A stretch of 64,000 nucleotides of DNA from Megascapheus bottae (taxonomy: Eukaryota; Chordata; Mammalia; Rodentia; Geomyidae). Below the pieces are notes generated by a model. That model was given only the letters and a program-made list of their open reading frames with translations, was not told the origin of the DNA and ran no database searches. Within the stretch, counting starts at the first letter, position 1; each line of letters opens with the position of its first letter. Shown here one piece after another: positions 13,589 through 26,156 of this stretch. The stretch is taken from NCBI GenBank assembly GCA_024803745.1, contig JANJXV010000004.1:44270858-44334857 (forward strand), written 5' to 3'. The position numbers and the translations under genes were made by a program.

Positions 13589-13893
13589 AAAGCCATATAA
13601 TGAGTGATCATTGTCCTTAATGTACTATGTTATCTCTCATCTCTTTTGCTATCCCTTGGTTATCTCATATTGTTACAGTATTTCACTTTGTTATCTGATA
13701 TATTGGATATATGCATATTTTGTTATTTGAAATTGGATAGGAAAGGGGGAAAACCAAGATGAGGGTGGGGGTGGGGGGGAGGGAAATGGGGACCAAGACA
13801 TGAGAAAGGGTATCAATGTATGTGAAGTAATGCACCTTCCATCTGGCGAATGTACTGTAACCCTCTATTAATTACAATAAAATATATGGAAAA
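13589..13893 (+). mobile_element. LINE-1 3' UTR fragment, second insertion
   Basis: The sequence repeats the 3' UTR of the L1 at 12214-13477 (from AAGCCATATAATGA through the G-rich block to ATTACAATAAAA) at high identity. A TATATATGTGTGTAT-like stretch flanks both ends (about 13570-13588 and 13894-13910), compatible with a target duplication in an AT/GT run. Confidence 0.8.
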
Positions 13894-13936
13894 AATATAT
13901 ATGTGTGTATATATATATATATATATACACACACAT

Positions 13937-14113
13937 TTTTTCAGTCCTGGGGCTTGAACTCAATGCCTTAGCATTGTCCTTGGGCTTTCTCAAAGCTAGG
14001 GTTCTACCATTTAAGCCACAACACCACTTCAAGCTTTTTCTATGTATGTGGAACCAAGGAATCGAACGCAGGGCTTCGTGCATGCTAGGCAAACACTCTA
14101 CCACTAGGCCAAA
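13937..14113 (-). mobile_element. ID-type two-part SINE
   Basis: Antisense copy. On the minus strand it shows the tRNA A box (AGTGGTAGAGTGTTTGCC) and B box (GTTCGATTCC), then the second tRNA-like half. T's at its left are the reversed A tail. An AT/AC tract (13893-13936) precedes it. Confidence 0.88.
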
Positions 14114-14119
14114 ATAATT

Positions 14120-14290
14120 TTTAAGGAAATTTACAAAAGAAGAGGAAGGAAAGGGATGGCTTGGGAGGGATGGATGAGAATGTTGAAAGAGATGTCATCG
14201 ATTGAGACGTGTTGTATATATACACTGCTTTGTTGAAAGACAACTCCTTTGAATGGCTAATTAAAGATAATAAAAATATTGTTTAAAAAA
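14120..14290 (+). mobile_element. LINE-1 3' terminus
   Basis: It contains GAATGTTGAAAGAGATG, an ACACTGCTTTGTTG block and an AATAAAA end. These match the terminal motif seen at 11.9 kb and 18.2-18.6 kb. It could be the end of the older L1 that hosts the nested insertions. Confidence 0.55.
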
Positions 14291-14769
14291 ACTTCTGCCA
14301 ATGACTCAACTGGACATACATAATGAATTTGTTATCTAATTAGGACCCCACAGACATAGAAATTTGAGGGGTCCTTACTGAGTACCATTTGCCCCCTCAT
14401 TGTGTTATAATTCATTTTATTTTTTTATTTATATTTGTATGTGTATCTCGCTACAAGAAAATAACTAAAGAAGAATCGAGTGTTGGAATTGAGCTTGGAA
14501 ATGTATATAGATGAAAATATCAAATACTCTGCTAGTAGTTTTACATGTGTCAGTTCCTTTATTTGCTATATTTCTATGTTTCTCCCTATTCTACAGGTAA
14601 ATTTTAAGAGACACCATTTAGGTAATGCTAAAGGCCATACAATGGTGAGATGGGCACTTTGGACATGTTAGGAAAACAGGATTATAATTTATATACTAAA
14701 GGAAAGTCAATAAATACAATTTACCTTATTCCTGAAGATGTTAAGAGCATACTGCTACTTATTTATAGC

Positions 14770-14934
14770 CCTTTCTTATTCATATGAAACTGATACAAAC
14801 CCTCAGCTTAATTTTAAATATGTTCTAAAATCTATGTGCCAGTGATTGCATATAGATTCCCTTCTTGAATACTTGTTAAACATGACATTTGAAATATGAC
14901 GTAAAATTCAGTGTTAATAAAATCTTTCAAAAAA
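14770..14934 (+). repeat. unclassified interspersed repeat, copy 2
   Basis: Second copy, best aligned from CAAACCCTCAGC at 14796 to the A-rich end at 14934. It differs from copy 3 by scattered substitutions and a four-base gap in TTGTTTGTTAA. Confidence 0.75.
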
Positions 14935-14990
14935 CTGTCCTGTAAAATGACAAATTCTTAAAATCATAATGAAAAACTAGAAAAAACTGT

Positions 14991-16830
14991 CATCACAGTC
15001 TTTTCTGTATAGCAATTGAAAATCCACTGAGGGTCTCTGAAATGAATGGAAATGGAGAAAGCAATCCTTTTTGTCCTAATAGGTACCATAGCCAGCAATT
15101 GTGAGGTACATTAGATACTCAACACTTTATGTTTCCATTATGCAGCCAGACATTATCAATAATGGAAAAAGAAAATACTTGCTAAGATTTCCATTAAGTA
15201 AATAGGACTCGTGGAGGAATGCAAGGCAACATTTTTGCTGATGTCTTTCCCTTTGTGAGAATCAAAAATTGAAGATTTTCCTGAATATAAAAATTTGAGC
15301 CAGCAATGAGGCCTACTGCTTGCTTGCTAGCACCAAGTGGCAGGAATCTGATTCTCTTCCAGCCTTTGGTAAACTAAAGGCTATTTCATTGCCAGCTACC
15401 CTGCGTAATAAAACCAATAATGAGGGCCATTTTATAGTTTAATTAAAATTTAAAATGCAGTATATATATACATATATATATCTTCATGTGTGCATTTAAA
15501 TCTAAAATTATTTTCACAACATACACAGTATAAAATAATTATAAACTAAATCAGATTTGTATTGCAACCACTATGAAAACGGTCATTTCAAATCTTAATT
15601 TAGAAGAAATTTATACCACAATTGTAAAAATGCAAGATTATTTTATACTTTAAATTGCTGATTGTAGGAAAAAATGAAAAGTTTTGGGTTAAAATCTGGT
15701 GATTTAGTTCTAGGAAAAAATTATACATGAAATGAATTGAGAAGGATCTAAAATTTTGCAGAAAATACCAATTCCCAAATTATATAGTCTTTATCCACAC
15801 TAGTACTTGCTCCCACATAAAAATCTTGCTTCAGTAGGAGCAAGGGTAACACAAATCATAGGATCTAAATATGGAAAAAAAACTAATTATCTACCACACC
15901 CCCACTCTATTCAGGCTTTGCCACAGAACATTTTTCTCACGAGGCAAATGCAAAATGTCTCAGTACATAGCCTTGTAGCTGGAAAAAAAGAAATTTAACA
16001 ATGTCACTAAGAGTTCAACACATGCACACATACCCACATATGAATTTTTGTCTCAAAATATTTCTGATTTTTGAATATTCTGAGACACTTAAAAATAAGG
16101 TATCCTCTAGGAACATAGCGTACATAAACCTTCAAAAATATAGCATTAAAATATAACTTAAATTCATTGACTTTTTATAAAGGGGTATTTAAGTACTTAA
16201 ATATGTCAATTTCTTCAAACTTTTACCTTGGAAACTTTACTCTGATCAGATAGGAAGTATATGGGAAAAGTCTAACGTTAAATTTGGTAGGAAAAATTAT
16301 ACATGACCTTAGATCAAATTTTGAAAAGGGTGAAAAAACAGGTCCTCCTAAAACTACATATATAAATATATGTGTGTATTTATATATATTTATATATATG
16401 AATTATGTCTATATATAGCCCTTACATACTGATAAGAAACATCCTGTAAAATGCCACATTCTTAAAAACACAATAATGAATAACTAGAAAAATATATATG
16501 GATGTATATAGCTATATATCTATATGTAAATGTCCATATGAAAGAAAAGAAAGTAAGAGTGAGGATAAACAGACCAATAATGAAGCATTCAGTCATCCAT
16601 GAGTGAACGCAGAGCACCTGGCTGCACATGTGTACTTCAAGATGCATAAAAAATAACGTGTCTTCCAGGCCTGAAAAAAAATCATCTGACCTGGGACTAA
16701 GAAGAGGGAAAATGTCAAAGACAAAACCAAGTTTCCAAGTCCAAGGGAATGGGGAATTATTATAAGGAGTACGAGTTAGAAAAGTTTACATGATTTTATA
16801 TCTAATTGACCAGCCACAATGTCAGATTGG
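14991..16830. other. intron, AT-rich
   Basis: Contains short AT tracts (15460-15482, 16355-16400). The stretch at 16420-16495 resembles the flanks of the repeat copy at 14.8 kb. Confidence 0.5.
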
Positions 16831-16834
16831 AGGT

Positions 16835-16925
16835 TTGTCTCAAGTGGTAAAGGACCAGTCAGCAAGAAAGCTAAGCAAATACAAGGCTGGGTGCTGAGTC
16901 CCTTGTACCCCCACAAAAAGAAAGG
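16835..16925 (+). mobile_element. degenerate tRNA-like SINE fragment
   Basis: CTCAAGTGGTAAAGGACCAG followed by GCTGAGTCCCTTGTACCCC and an A-rich end resembles a worn ID-type element. Confidence 0.5.
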
Positions 16926-18180
16926 ATAAAAAAGTGGGCTCCAGGGCACATTCATCTTGGGTGCCTAAAGACATTTTGATGACCCAGAACCAAAACTATA
17001 GATTTAGAAGTCATATGTTTGTAGGAACTAAAGATGGAAATTATTATTAACAAGGTGCAAAGGAAATTTCTGAAGTCATTGGTATGAAGGCAATGGAGAA
17101 AGGAGATGGCAACAGATGTCAACAGCAGACTGGGAAGGGAACAGTTGGGGATCACAGAGAGAAAAGCAGACAAATGACATATTTGGGGTAGTGAGACAGG
17201 AAGATAAAAGAGGATTGTAATACCCTGCTTAAAAATATCTATTTTAAACATTGTTATAGTCAAAAGAAAAACCTCACCATGCATCCTCACAATGTAGATA
17301 ATTGGAAGAATTGTCTCATTCTTGGCATGGTCAAGCCAGGCAAAGAAAGTCTGAATCTTTAGGGACCTGATTTGGCTCTGAACAGTGAGGGAAAATGTTC
17401 CCATCAAACACAAAATGATCCCTTGGTTCACAAAAGCTACTGAGGAATTGAGCACAAGACATTGTTAACTGCTGCTGAGTCACCCCACATTATAAGTGAA
17501 GAATAGAGAAGGCCACTCACTGGTACTGAATGAAAGCACTCCAGAATCTTATCTCAAAACTGTTCTAAAGAGCAGGAGAGGGGGTGGGAAGAGGTGTCAA
17601 TAAAAAAGAAAGAAAAACAAATTTAACTGGGACTCTGTGATTTTATTATTTTTCTTTAAAATGAAGGCTCAGTTTGAACAGCCTAAATTTCACTGAATTG
17701 TTGTCTTTTTTCCGTGGGCTTGCTCCTTCATGAGCAAGATGCACCAAGGACTGCACTTGTTCCCCTGGGGAGAAAAATTAACCCAGCCACCTTTATTCCT
17801 CCTGTGTTTGGTTTGTTCTCCAGAGATGATAGCAGTTGAAGAAAGGAGAGTTCTATTTATCCTGGTGCATCTACTGACATGTCTGTCCTTTAAGAAGAAC
17901 ACAGAGCCTACTGCAAGGCCAGGTTTCTGACTTATTAGGCGACAACTGAAAAACTAACAAACCCCCTTCACTTTGTTCACAGGAACACTTTGGGTCTTTC
18001 CAAACCATGGCAAGGTTACTTTAAAAAGCTAAGTCTACAGAGTGATGTTCAAACCACTAACTTAAACTAGATAGAGCTCTAAGGTTTTCCAAGATTCCAA
18101 CACTTTTCAGTTATATATATAGTCATATATATACATATATATATGTAGTTATATAGTTATATAGTTGACTTTTTCCTGCA
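16926..18180. other. intron, no recognisable feature
   Basis: Contains a 167-codon antisense open frame (16952-17455) that I regard as chance, and an AT tract near 18110-18150. Confidence 0.5.
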
Positions 18181-18292
18181 TCTTCTAATAACAAAGTTGC
18201 TCAACGAAAGAGTTTAAATAAATACCAATGGGTGGAAGCAGGGGGAAGAGAGAAAGGCTATGAGAATGTTGAAAAGGATGACACTGGTCAAG
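18181..18292 (+). mobile_element. LINE-1 3' end, left part
   Basis: AGAATGTTGAAAAGGATGAC and neighbouring sequence match the L1 3' terminus at 14.2 kb. The element resumes at 18550 after a SINE insertion. Confidence 0.7.
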
Positions 18293-18304
18293 ATGCATTG
18301 TATT

Positions 18305-18537
18305 TGTTGGGCTCTGGTGGCTCATGTCTATAATCCTAGCTACTCCATAGGCTGAGATCTGAGGATAGTGGTTCAAAGCCAGCCCACCTGAGAAAGTCCA
18401 TGAAATTCTTATCTCCAATTAACTACTAGAAAATCAGATGTAGAGATGTAGTTCAAGTGGTAGAGAGCTAGCCTTGAGCTGAAGAGCTCAGTGATAGCAC
18501 CCAGGACCAGAGTTCAAGCCCCATGACCTACAAAAAC
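18305..18537 (+). mobile_element. composite 7SL/tRNA-like SINE inserted in LINE-1
   Basis: A complete copy flanked by a 12-base target duplication, ATGCATTGTATT (18293-18304) and ATGCATTATATT (18538-18549), with one mismatch. Removing the SINE rejoins a continuous L1 3' end. Confidence 0.9.
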
Positions 18538-18549
18538 ATGCATTATATT

Positions 18550-18625
18550 CATAAACTGCTTTGTTAGCTGATACCTCCTTTGCACAACTACTTAAAGATG
18601 ATAAAATAGAGTTTTTCGATATGAC
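18550..18625 (+). mobile_element. LINE-1 3' end, right part
   Basis: CATAAACTGCTTTGTTAGC through CTTAAAGATGATAAAATA completes the L1 terminus split by the SINE. Confidence 0.7.
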
Positions 18626-19496
18626 ATAAAACAAAGAAGTTGAAACATCTCTTAGCTGAAGGGGGTGAAGACTAGAAGGTGAGTAGATGAATGAACAGAG
18701 AAGTGATGGGCAAATATGACTATAGTACTCACAATGCATGCATGAACACTGAACTGGGAAAGTGGAGGAGATTGTGCTTCTCTAGGGAGATGAACTGGGC
18801 TCACCCATAGACTGATCATAGCACTCTTTCCTCACAAGCAGTTCTAAGACCTGTGCCTTACTCTTCATTTCCCCCATACCTCCGGTTGGAATTTCCATTC
18901 CAGAATTCTCTTCTAAAATCCTGCTTCCCTAGATAGCGCCATCTCATGTGCAGAAGTAGCAGCAGCAAACCCAGGAGCTTGCTTTCACACTATTTCCTTT
19001 GGACTATTCAGTAGCCATATGTCCTCACACTGCCTTACATTTAAGGTGACCTTCACGACAGCTACCCTTTCTTCTACCAGGAGGCCACAGGAAGATTCAG
19101 AGTTACCATGTTGGTATGGCTGTCATGCACTGTTTATCCTGACATAGTAAAGAAGGGCTTCAAATCTCTAGTCACTGTTTTAAGATCTATTTCTAGCTTG
19201 CAGGGCTCATAAAGTGTTCCTGACACTACTCTTGGGAGTCATTGCCTTGGCAATGGAGATTGTTAATTGGGGACTGTGAATGTAGGCAAATAGGGAATAA
19301 ATAAATGTAGAAACTTTCTATGTTAATCAAACCACTCACCTCTAAGATTCAACATAGAGAAGTTCTTGTCTCCACAGACCATTTACTCCATTGTAGAACA
19401 CAAAGCTGTGTATCTGTCTCTTCAGTATGCAGAAAAAGGTATTAGAACAACAAGGGGGAGAATTAAATATCAGAGGTAAATGCCATTGATTTTCTA
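18626..19496. other. intron, no recognisable feature
   Basis: Moderate GC, no repeat family or exon recognised. Confidence 0.5.
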
Positions 19497-19715
19497 TTTT
19501 ATGCCAGTACTGAGTCTTGAGCCCTGAACCTAAGGTCTGGGCAATATCCCTTAGCTTTTTCTTCCCAACGTGGACTCTTTAACTTGAGCCACAGCTTCAC
19601 TTCTCACATTTTACTGTGTAGACTCTCATAGACTTTCCTAACCAGTCTACCTTTGATCAAAAATCCCCAGATATCTGCCTCCTGTGTTGCTGGATTACAG
19701 ACGTGACCCATGGGG
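19497..19715 (-). mobile_element. composite 7SL/tRNA-like SINE
   Basis: Antisense, diverged copy. It shows the reversed tRNA-like half (CTTGAGCCACAGCTTCACTTC) and reversed 7SL-like half (ATATCTGCCTCCTGTGTTGC then GGATTACAGACGTGA). Confidence 0.75.
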
Positions 19716-19799
19716 GGCTCAACTTAGATAGATTCTCATGAGAAAAATCAAAGATAATGTTTAGACACATCAGACAATAGAAAAACGAAGGGACAAAAA

Positions 19800-20025
19800 T
19801 ATAAATTTCTATTCTGAGATGTAACATACACATGTAATGAAATACATGTATTGCACTAACACATATAAGACACAGGGCTAAACATACTGCCTATGTAATC
19901 TCTTTAATACATCATGCAATGCAGTTAAAATATAGTCTTCTTTTTATAGATGAATAAATTGAAGTTTAAAGAGGTGAGGCAATTTGCTCAGGGTCATAAA
20001 GCTATACAAATAGCAAGCCATAAAG
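19800..20025. mobile_element. ancient MIR/L2-like repeat
   Basis: TTTATAGATGAATAAATTGAAG, then AGAGGTGAGGCAATTTGCTC and GGTCATAAAGCTAT follow the conserved core of MIR-type repeats. Confidence 0.6.
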
Positions 20026-20118
20026 TCTTTTTTACAGTGTCAAAAGCCACAGGGGCAAGATATGAAGTAAACTTGCACTTCTGAAGCATTTTTTGGATAA
20101 CCAGAACTTAATTGGGCA

Positions 20119-20185
20119 TTTGTGTGTGCATGTGTGCACGTGCGTGAGTGCGTGTGTGTGTGTGTGTATGTGTATGTACATATGC
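20119..20185 (+). repeat. imperfect (TG)n tract
   Basis: TG units with CA, CG and TA interruptions. Confidence 0.88.
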
Positions 20186-21077
20186 ATATCACAGTAGCCC
20201 TCAGGTATCATTGACACTGATTTACAGAAAAGATCACTTGAAATTTTGCCAGTTCTGAACCCCTCTATTATCTATGCTGACACAAGGAAACTATAATCTC
20301 CACTCAGACAGGGGCAGTGTCTCCAATGCTCTATCTCCAAGTTTCTAAGGACACGAACTAAGCTGTGACATTTATGCTTATCTATTCCTCCTTTTCCTCC
20401 TTCCTGTTCTCAATCTTCCTTTAACTTTCCTCCATCTTCCCTGATCTCTATCTTCCTTGTACTCCATCTCATTTTCTTTTTACTTCCCTGTTGCTTCCTC
20501 CACCTTCCATCACTTCTTCCTCTTCTCTAAAATCACCAGGCCTGAAAAAGGACTGGGGTCTTATTCCTATGATTCATGCTTTCCTTAATAGTTTCCCATT
20601 GTACTCATTTCTTTGTTGATTTGACACAGGGGACATAAAAGAATATTTAGAAGACACTTTTCAAGACGATAGCCCTTCTTTATGGTTACAATTAGCCTCT
20701 TGCTTCTTATTCTGGAGTAAGAAAAACTGAGTATTATTTTCATCATTTCCATAGCAAATTCTAATCATCACCCTGCTACCAAAAGCAGATGGAAGCATAG
20801 ACAAACTAAAATAGAGTTGTTATATTTATTTTTAAACATCATGTAATCATCAATTACATGTTGTAGACCAGTAGCCAACTATATAGACTAGTCAGCAAAC
20901 TATGGAATTGAGCCTTATACATCTTTGTACTCCCTCATGAATTGTTCAATAAATATTTACTGAGTGGACAGTTGTTGAATATTAGCATGGCAGGATATAT
21001 TTTTTAATCCTATGTTTGAGACTTTAATAGTTAATTGGTATGACTACGTCAAATCAGATCTAAAGAACTAAGGCATT
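20186..21077. other. intron, pyrimidine-rich patch
   Basis: CT-rich stretch at 20380-20530. ATTGTTCAATAAATATTTACTG at about 20940 resembles an L2 end. Nothing else seen. Confidence 0.5.
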
Positions 21078-21092
21078 AGAATACAAACTTTA

Positions 21093-21277
21093 TGTGGCCA
21101 AGGTTGTGGTCTACTGGTAGAGTACTTACCTAACATGCACAAAGCTGTGGATTCTATTCCTTGGTATCACATATACAGAAAAAGATGGAAGTGGTGCTGT
21201 GGCTCAAGTGGTAGAGCAAGCCCAAGGACAATGCCCAGGCTCTGAGTTCAAGCACTAGGACTGGCAAAAAAAAAAAA
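21093..21277 (+). mobile_element. ID-type two-part SINE with perfect target duplication
   Basis: The copy has an A tail and a 15-base duplication, AGAATACAAACTTTA, at 21078-21092 and 21278-21292. The perfect duplication marks a fairly recent insertion. Confidence 0.93.
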
Positions 21278-21292
21278 AGAATACAAACTTTA

Positions 21293-23019
21293 AGAGACCA
21301 ATGACTTTTCTTTCTAGTTGATACACAAACAGATTCAGGAGTCACATGAGGGCAGGGAGGGAGAGACAGACCTAATTGGTCAAGGTAGAAAGCCCCCAGA
21401 AAAGCCCTGGGAAGAGGAGAGCAGATATAAGATCATGGGTTTGGAGAGGAGTAGAAAGATATCTAATGAAATAAAATAGCAATTAAGCAGCCCTAGGACA
21501 CTGTGTGCATAAGTATTATTTCTTTACAAATTCCACCACATGAACTATTAGCTTCTTGTCTGCGACTAATAGAAGACTGGAGATTCTGCTTTCTGCGTTA
21601 GAGTGTTGCCTGACTCTCCCTGCAGTTTATCCACATCTGAAGAAAATTACTCATGGGATGTCACTAAAAACTGTGATCCTATGTCTAGGGTTTCATATTC
21701 TAATCTAATTATTCAGTGGCTGAAGTTTCTTCTCTTTACATAAAATATTAAATCAACACTTATAATGCATCTAGTCAGACCCAGGGACAACTGAGTATTT
21801 CATTTATCAAGTGGCCAAACTCATGCTAAGTACAAATGTAAGCCTGAAATGAATGCTATAGGTTAAGTTCATGTTAATCACATACTCCCCTCCACATGTA
21901 CATAAATGCACCAAGCACGTACATCTAGAATCAAACTATTACCTCCCTTCCATCCTCCCTGCAGTAGGCCTGTTCAGGGTTTTCTCTCTTCCTCGAAGCC
22001 CAGAGTCCTTTCTATGGCTCCAGACCAAGAACTTTTTCCAGGTTGCCACTGAGAGAAAAGATGTTAATTATCTAGTTAGCACTTTCTTTTTAGACTCTCA
22101 GTACTAACCGCTCTTCATTTCTCTGCCAAGATAATTCTTGGTCTGTTATCCAGAGCTCTGAAGCCCTTATGCTACCATTCTGACTCACAGCTGTGAATTA
22201 TCCTGCTCAAAATATAAAGGGAGAAGGACAGTGCATACATAATAAGTGCACTACGTGTCTTTCTAGTTAAGATTCAATGAAACATTGAACGGTGACAAGA
22301 ATCTGATTTTTCTTGGGCTTACATGAATTTTCTCATTCATCTGAACCATGATTCTCCTTATCTGCTGCAAAATCAAGGGCCATATGGTGCTTGAATTAGA
22401 AATGCAAGGTAAAATCACTACTTTTGGAACATTTTACCTGTGAATTCCATTCAACTCATGGCCATTGGATGTTACTAAGGACACCAAAGCTACTATGAAT
22501 TCTATTGATCTCAGTGGCAAACACAAAATGCAAGTGGGAACGCACAACCTTTCCTTTAGTCATTTAAGTAAGTTTCAGCATTCTAAAGCTGTGGTTAACA
22601 AAAGGAGAACTCATTTTTCAATTCAGATTTATTGTAAAATTCAAATATATACTAATCTGTGTTTAGCATTGGGAGATGCGATGGTCCATTCTCATCAAGA
22701 ACAAAGATGGGAAGAGAAAGAGGGAGTGGTGAAAGAGGGGAAAGGGATGGAGGAAAACTAAACAAGTCTAAGAAAATTTGAGAAAAGAAAGAAGAGAACC
22801 ATACAATTTGGAAGAGCGACAGTTGGCTGCTGTGAAGAGCACAGAACTGGGACTTGAGAGACACAGGTAGGAGTCTAATCCTTGCCACCCACAGACTTCA
22901 CTAAGCAATTGCTTGGATACCTACATTCCTAAGGGAGGAAATGAGGTTATTGAATATCATGACTTTTAAGGAACACTTTGCTTTTAAACTGAAATTTTAA
23001 CTGAGTCATAGTTGAGGGT
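21293..23019. other. intron, no recognisable feature
   Basis: No repeat family or exon recognised. Confidence 0.5.
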
Positions 23020-23220
23020 AAGTATCCTAGGGTTTGAACTCAGGGCCTGGGCATTGTCTTGAACTTTTTCACTCTAGGCTAGTGCTGTACCATTTGAGCC
23101 ACTCCTGGCCATTTTGATGGAAGGTAACAGTCCTAAGGACTTTCCTGCCAAGGTTTGTTTAAAACCGGAGTCCTCAGATCTCAGCCTCCTGAGTAGTGGA
23201 TTACAGGCATGAGCCCTACT
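23020..23220 (-). mobile_element. composite 7SL/tRNA-like SINE
   Basis: Antisense copy with the reversed tRNA-like half (ACCATTTGAGCCACTCCTGG) and reversed CTCAGATCTCAGCCTCCTGAG followed by GGATTACAGGCATGAGCC. Confidence 0.82.
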
Positions 23221-23302
23221 ATCTATTACTAAGTTACATTATATAAACTAACAAATAGATTTTTAGTCCAGCTTGGTTCTTTACAGAAACAGAGACATTT
23301 CG

Positions 23303-23590
23303 AGCCAGGCATAGTGACTCATGCCTGTAACCCTAGCTACGCAGGAAAATGAGATCTAAGGATCAAGGTTCAAAGCCAGCCTGGGAACAAAAAAGGCCTG
23401 AGACTTTTATCTCCAATTAACCTCTAGAAAACCAAGAAATGGGGCTTGGCTCAAGAGTAGGGAGGTAGCCTTGAGCTGAAGAATTCAGGGACAGCGCCCA
23501 GGCCCAGGGGTAGGGTGATAGCCTTGAGCTGAAGAGTTCAGGTACAATGCCCAGGCCAAGTTAAAGGCCCATGACCCACAAAAAAAATAA
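23303..23590 (+). mobile_element. composite SINE variant with duplicated tRNA-like module
   Basis: A 7SL-like head (CTCATGCCTGTAACCCTAGC) is followed by two tandem copies of a module of about 51 bases (about 23456-23507 and 23508-23557), each with GTAGGG...TAGCCTTGAGCTGAAGA. The same duplication occurs at 39682. An AAAG-rich tail follows to about 23635. Confidence 0.85.
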
Positions 23591-23689
23591 AAAAAGGAAA
23601 AAAGAAAAAAAGAAAGAAGGAAAGAAAGAGAAAGACATTTCAAACTGCTTAATAGTATTAATAATAATTTATTTGTTTTTATTTATTTG

Positions 23690-23930
23690 TCGGCAACGGG
23701 GCTTGAACTCTAGGGCTGGGCATTGTCTCTGAGCTCTACAGCTCAAGGCTAGTGACCTACCCTTTGAGCCACAGTGCCACATCAACAATTTCTTTATATA
23801 ATTTCCTTTTCAATACCATGGCATGTTTTGCTGTTGATAAGGCAGTAATCAGTTCTTAAGTCAGGGTTGCCTGTTTGGTAGACAGGCATTCTACCAATTA
23901 GGCTATGCTTAGTCCATTTTTACTTTAGCT
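23690..23930 (-). mobile_element. old tRNA-like SINE pieces
   Basis: Reversed tRNA-like sequence at 23692-23795 (CTTTGAGCCACAGTGCCAC) is followed by a more degenerate reversed A-box region at about 23870-23915. Probably two worn elements. Confidence 0.55.
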
Positions 23931-24099
23931 GTTTTTAGATAGTCTATTGTGTTTTGGACCAGAAAGAGTCTCAGGTTGCAGTCCACCAACCTATAGATAG
24001 CATCCTTAATAGCAAGGACTACAGATGTATATCATCATGCCACTTTTACTGGTTGAGATAGGACTTGGTAACTTTTTTCTTGGACTGGGCTCAAACTGA

Positions 24100-24860
24100 C
24101 CTACTTTTTAAAAAGTTTAGATGCCCATGTATCTGAAAGATTGCAAGATAAAATAAAGGCCTCTGTACATCCATAACCACAGAAGCACTATTCACAATAG
24201 CCAACTAATGGAAACAGCTCAGATGACCTAAAATGAATACATGGATCAAGAAAAAATATACATACATATATGTATATTCACATATATAATGGAACCATAA
24301 ATATATGACAAGGAAAGCTATAAAAATATATATGTGTAAACATATAATGTATGTGATAAAATGTTACTCAGCCATCAGGAAAAAAAGAATTCATGTCATT
24401 TGCAAGAATTGCCTGAATCTGAAAAAAATGCTAGGTGAGATAAACCAGCTCCAGAAAGCCAAAGAACATATTTATGTCATATGGATTGTAGACTCAAAAT
24501 ACAACCTCTTCAGTAAACACTCATAGGGGTGTATAAACAACCTGACTAAAATATAAATTCCATGGGACAAGTCATACGAAAAATGAGAAGAGAGTTTAAT
24601 AACTTTGGTATTAAGAAGGAAGCCGAAACATGTTTTGAACTGAGGGAGAAAGCTTATGGGAGGACAATGATAGAAAAGGGAACAGAATGAATGCAGTGAT
24701 AATATTCAATGAATGTGTGTGAATAGCAGGGAGCAGGAAGAAGAGAGAGGAAGAGAAGAGATGAAATAAGTAACTCTGACCAGGATAGATTGTAAGCATA
24801 ATTATACATGTGAAATTGTATCCTCCTTTTATAACTGCTTGTAGATTAAAATCAATTTTT
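24100..24860 (+). mobile_element. old LINE-1 fragment: ORF2 end and 3' UTR
   Basis: CACTATTCACAATAGCC and ATGTTACTCAGCCATCAGG are the familiar end of L1 ORF2. GCTAGGTGAGATAAACCAG and a 3' UTR that ends near 24855 follow. Frames are broken and AT expansions interrupt it. Confidence 0.75.
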
Positions 24861-25649
24861 TGAAAAAGTTAAATGTCAAACCTTTAGGCTTTTTCTTCTG
24901 TGTTAGTAGTTGACTTACAAAACTCATCTGCCATTTTGTTCTTTCTGAATGTTGCAAAAGTAGTTAGAAATGACAGAAATGCATTTCCCTCACTGGGATA
25001 TGAAAAGTTAATATACTACATCTGCATTTTAACAAATCAAAGTTGCTCTAAAGAATGTTTCAAGACACAGCGAGCTCACAGAGCAGACAACAAGGCAATC
25101 ACCAAGCTCAAGAGAAGCCTAGATTTGCTGTTTCTTCTTTAATGTTGATGATTCTTGTTTAGAAATTACCATTGTGTGTTGAACTAGTTCACATGAAAGA
25201 AAATCACTGACATTCTTGTTTATTGACGACACAGTATGGACTATTACCTGTGACACAGATAGTAATTCCAAATGAGCTACTTAACATCTCATAACAGGAG
25301 ACATTGTGCATAAGATCATTCCAGAACTACTTTCTATACAGATAGTTTGAAAATTCAGAAATTAGAAAGGCATTTGCTTTTTCTTAATATAAATACTGCG
25401 TATTATGTAGGTGACTCAAAGGGTCCCCTTGGAAACCTCACAATAGCATGAAAACCACCACTACCCATCAGCTCTGAATTGTTAACATTCTTTAATAAGG
25501 TACTAAATAACCAGACTAATGATAGATAAGCTGACTGAAAGACTGACGGAGGCCAGAATGACTCATGGACAGATGAAATGACTTGTTCATATAAACAGAC
25601 AATTTAATTTGTAAATGTATTTTATTGTCTTTAAATAGTAATAGAAATG
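24861..25649. other. intron, no recognisable feature
   Basis: No repeat family or exon recognised. Confidence 0.5.
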
Positions 25650-25870
25650 AGTTGCCACTCCATAAATCAGTTTATGAATACAATGTGTCTTGATCAATTT
25701 TAGCCTTTTCTTTACTCTTTCCCACCCTCCTAATTCTACCCCTTCCCTCAATTTTCTTCATGTAAGATACATGTTGAATTGTATCACTGCATTCCTCTCC
25801 TTTCCTCTCTTCATTCCCTCTTCCCCTTGGGGCTTCATTTAATTTTGTCAAATATTTCAGCTTTCTACAT
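25650..25870 (-). mobile_element. probable LINE-1 3' UTR fragment, antisense
   Basis: GAATACAATGTGTCTTGATCA is the reverse of the GATCAAGATGCATTGTATTC motif found in the L1 ends nearby. Pyrimidine-rich sequence follows. Confidence 0.5.
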
Positions 25871-26156
25871 TCTTACAGAATAAATAGATACAAGATACTG
25901 TAATCCAAAATAATGCAAATCTTGTAACTAGAAGCCCATGTGCTTTTGGAGGCATACAAGAACCTTCTTTGCCAACAATGAAAAGGATTTGGCTGTTCTC
26001 TAAGCCACAATTCACAGAGCAGCTAGGGGGAGCATCACTAGAAACACAAAAATGAGCAGTGTACAGTTGTGCCTTTGAGCAGGTGTTCAGCTAGTTGGTC
26101 ATCCATAAGTAATTCGATGTGTTCCTATATTAATATTAAGGGCAACAAAATAGGCT

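Noticed and set aside
16952..17455. 167-codon minus-strand open frame
   Set aside because: No recognised family, no splice or promoter context, intronic. Most likely chance in low-stop-density sequence.
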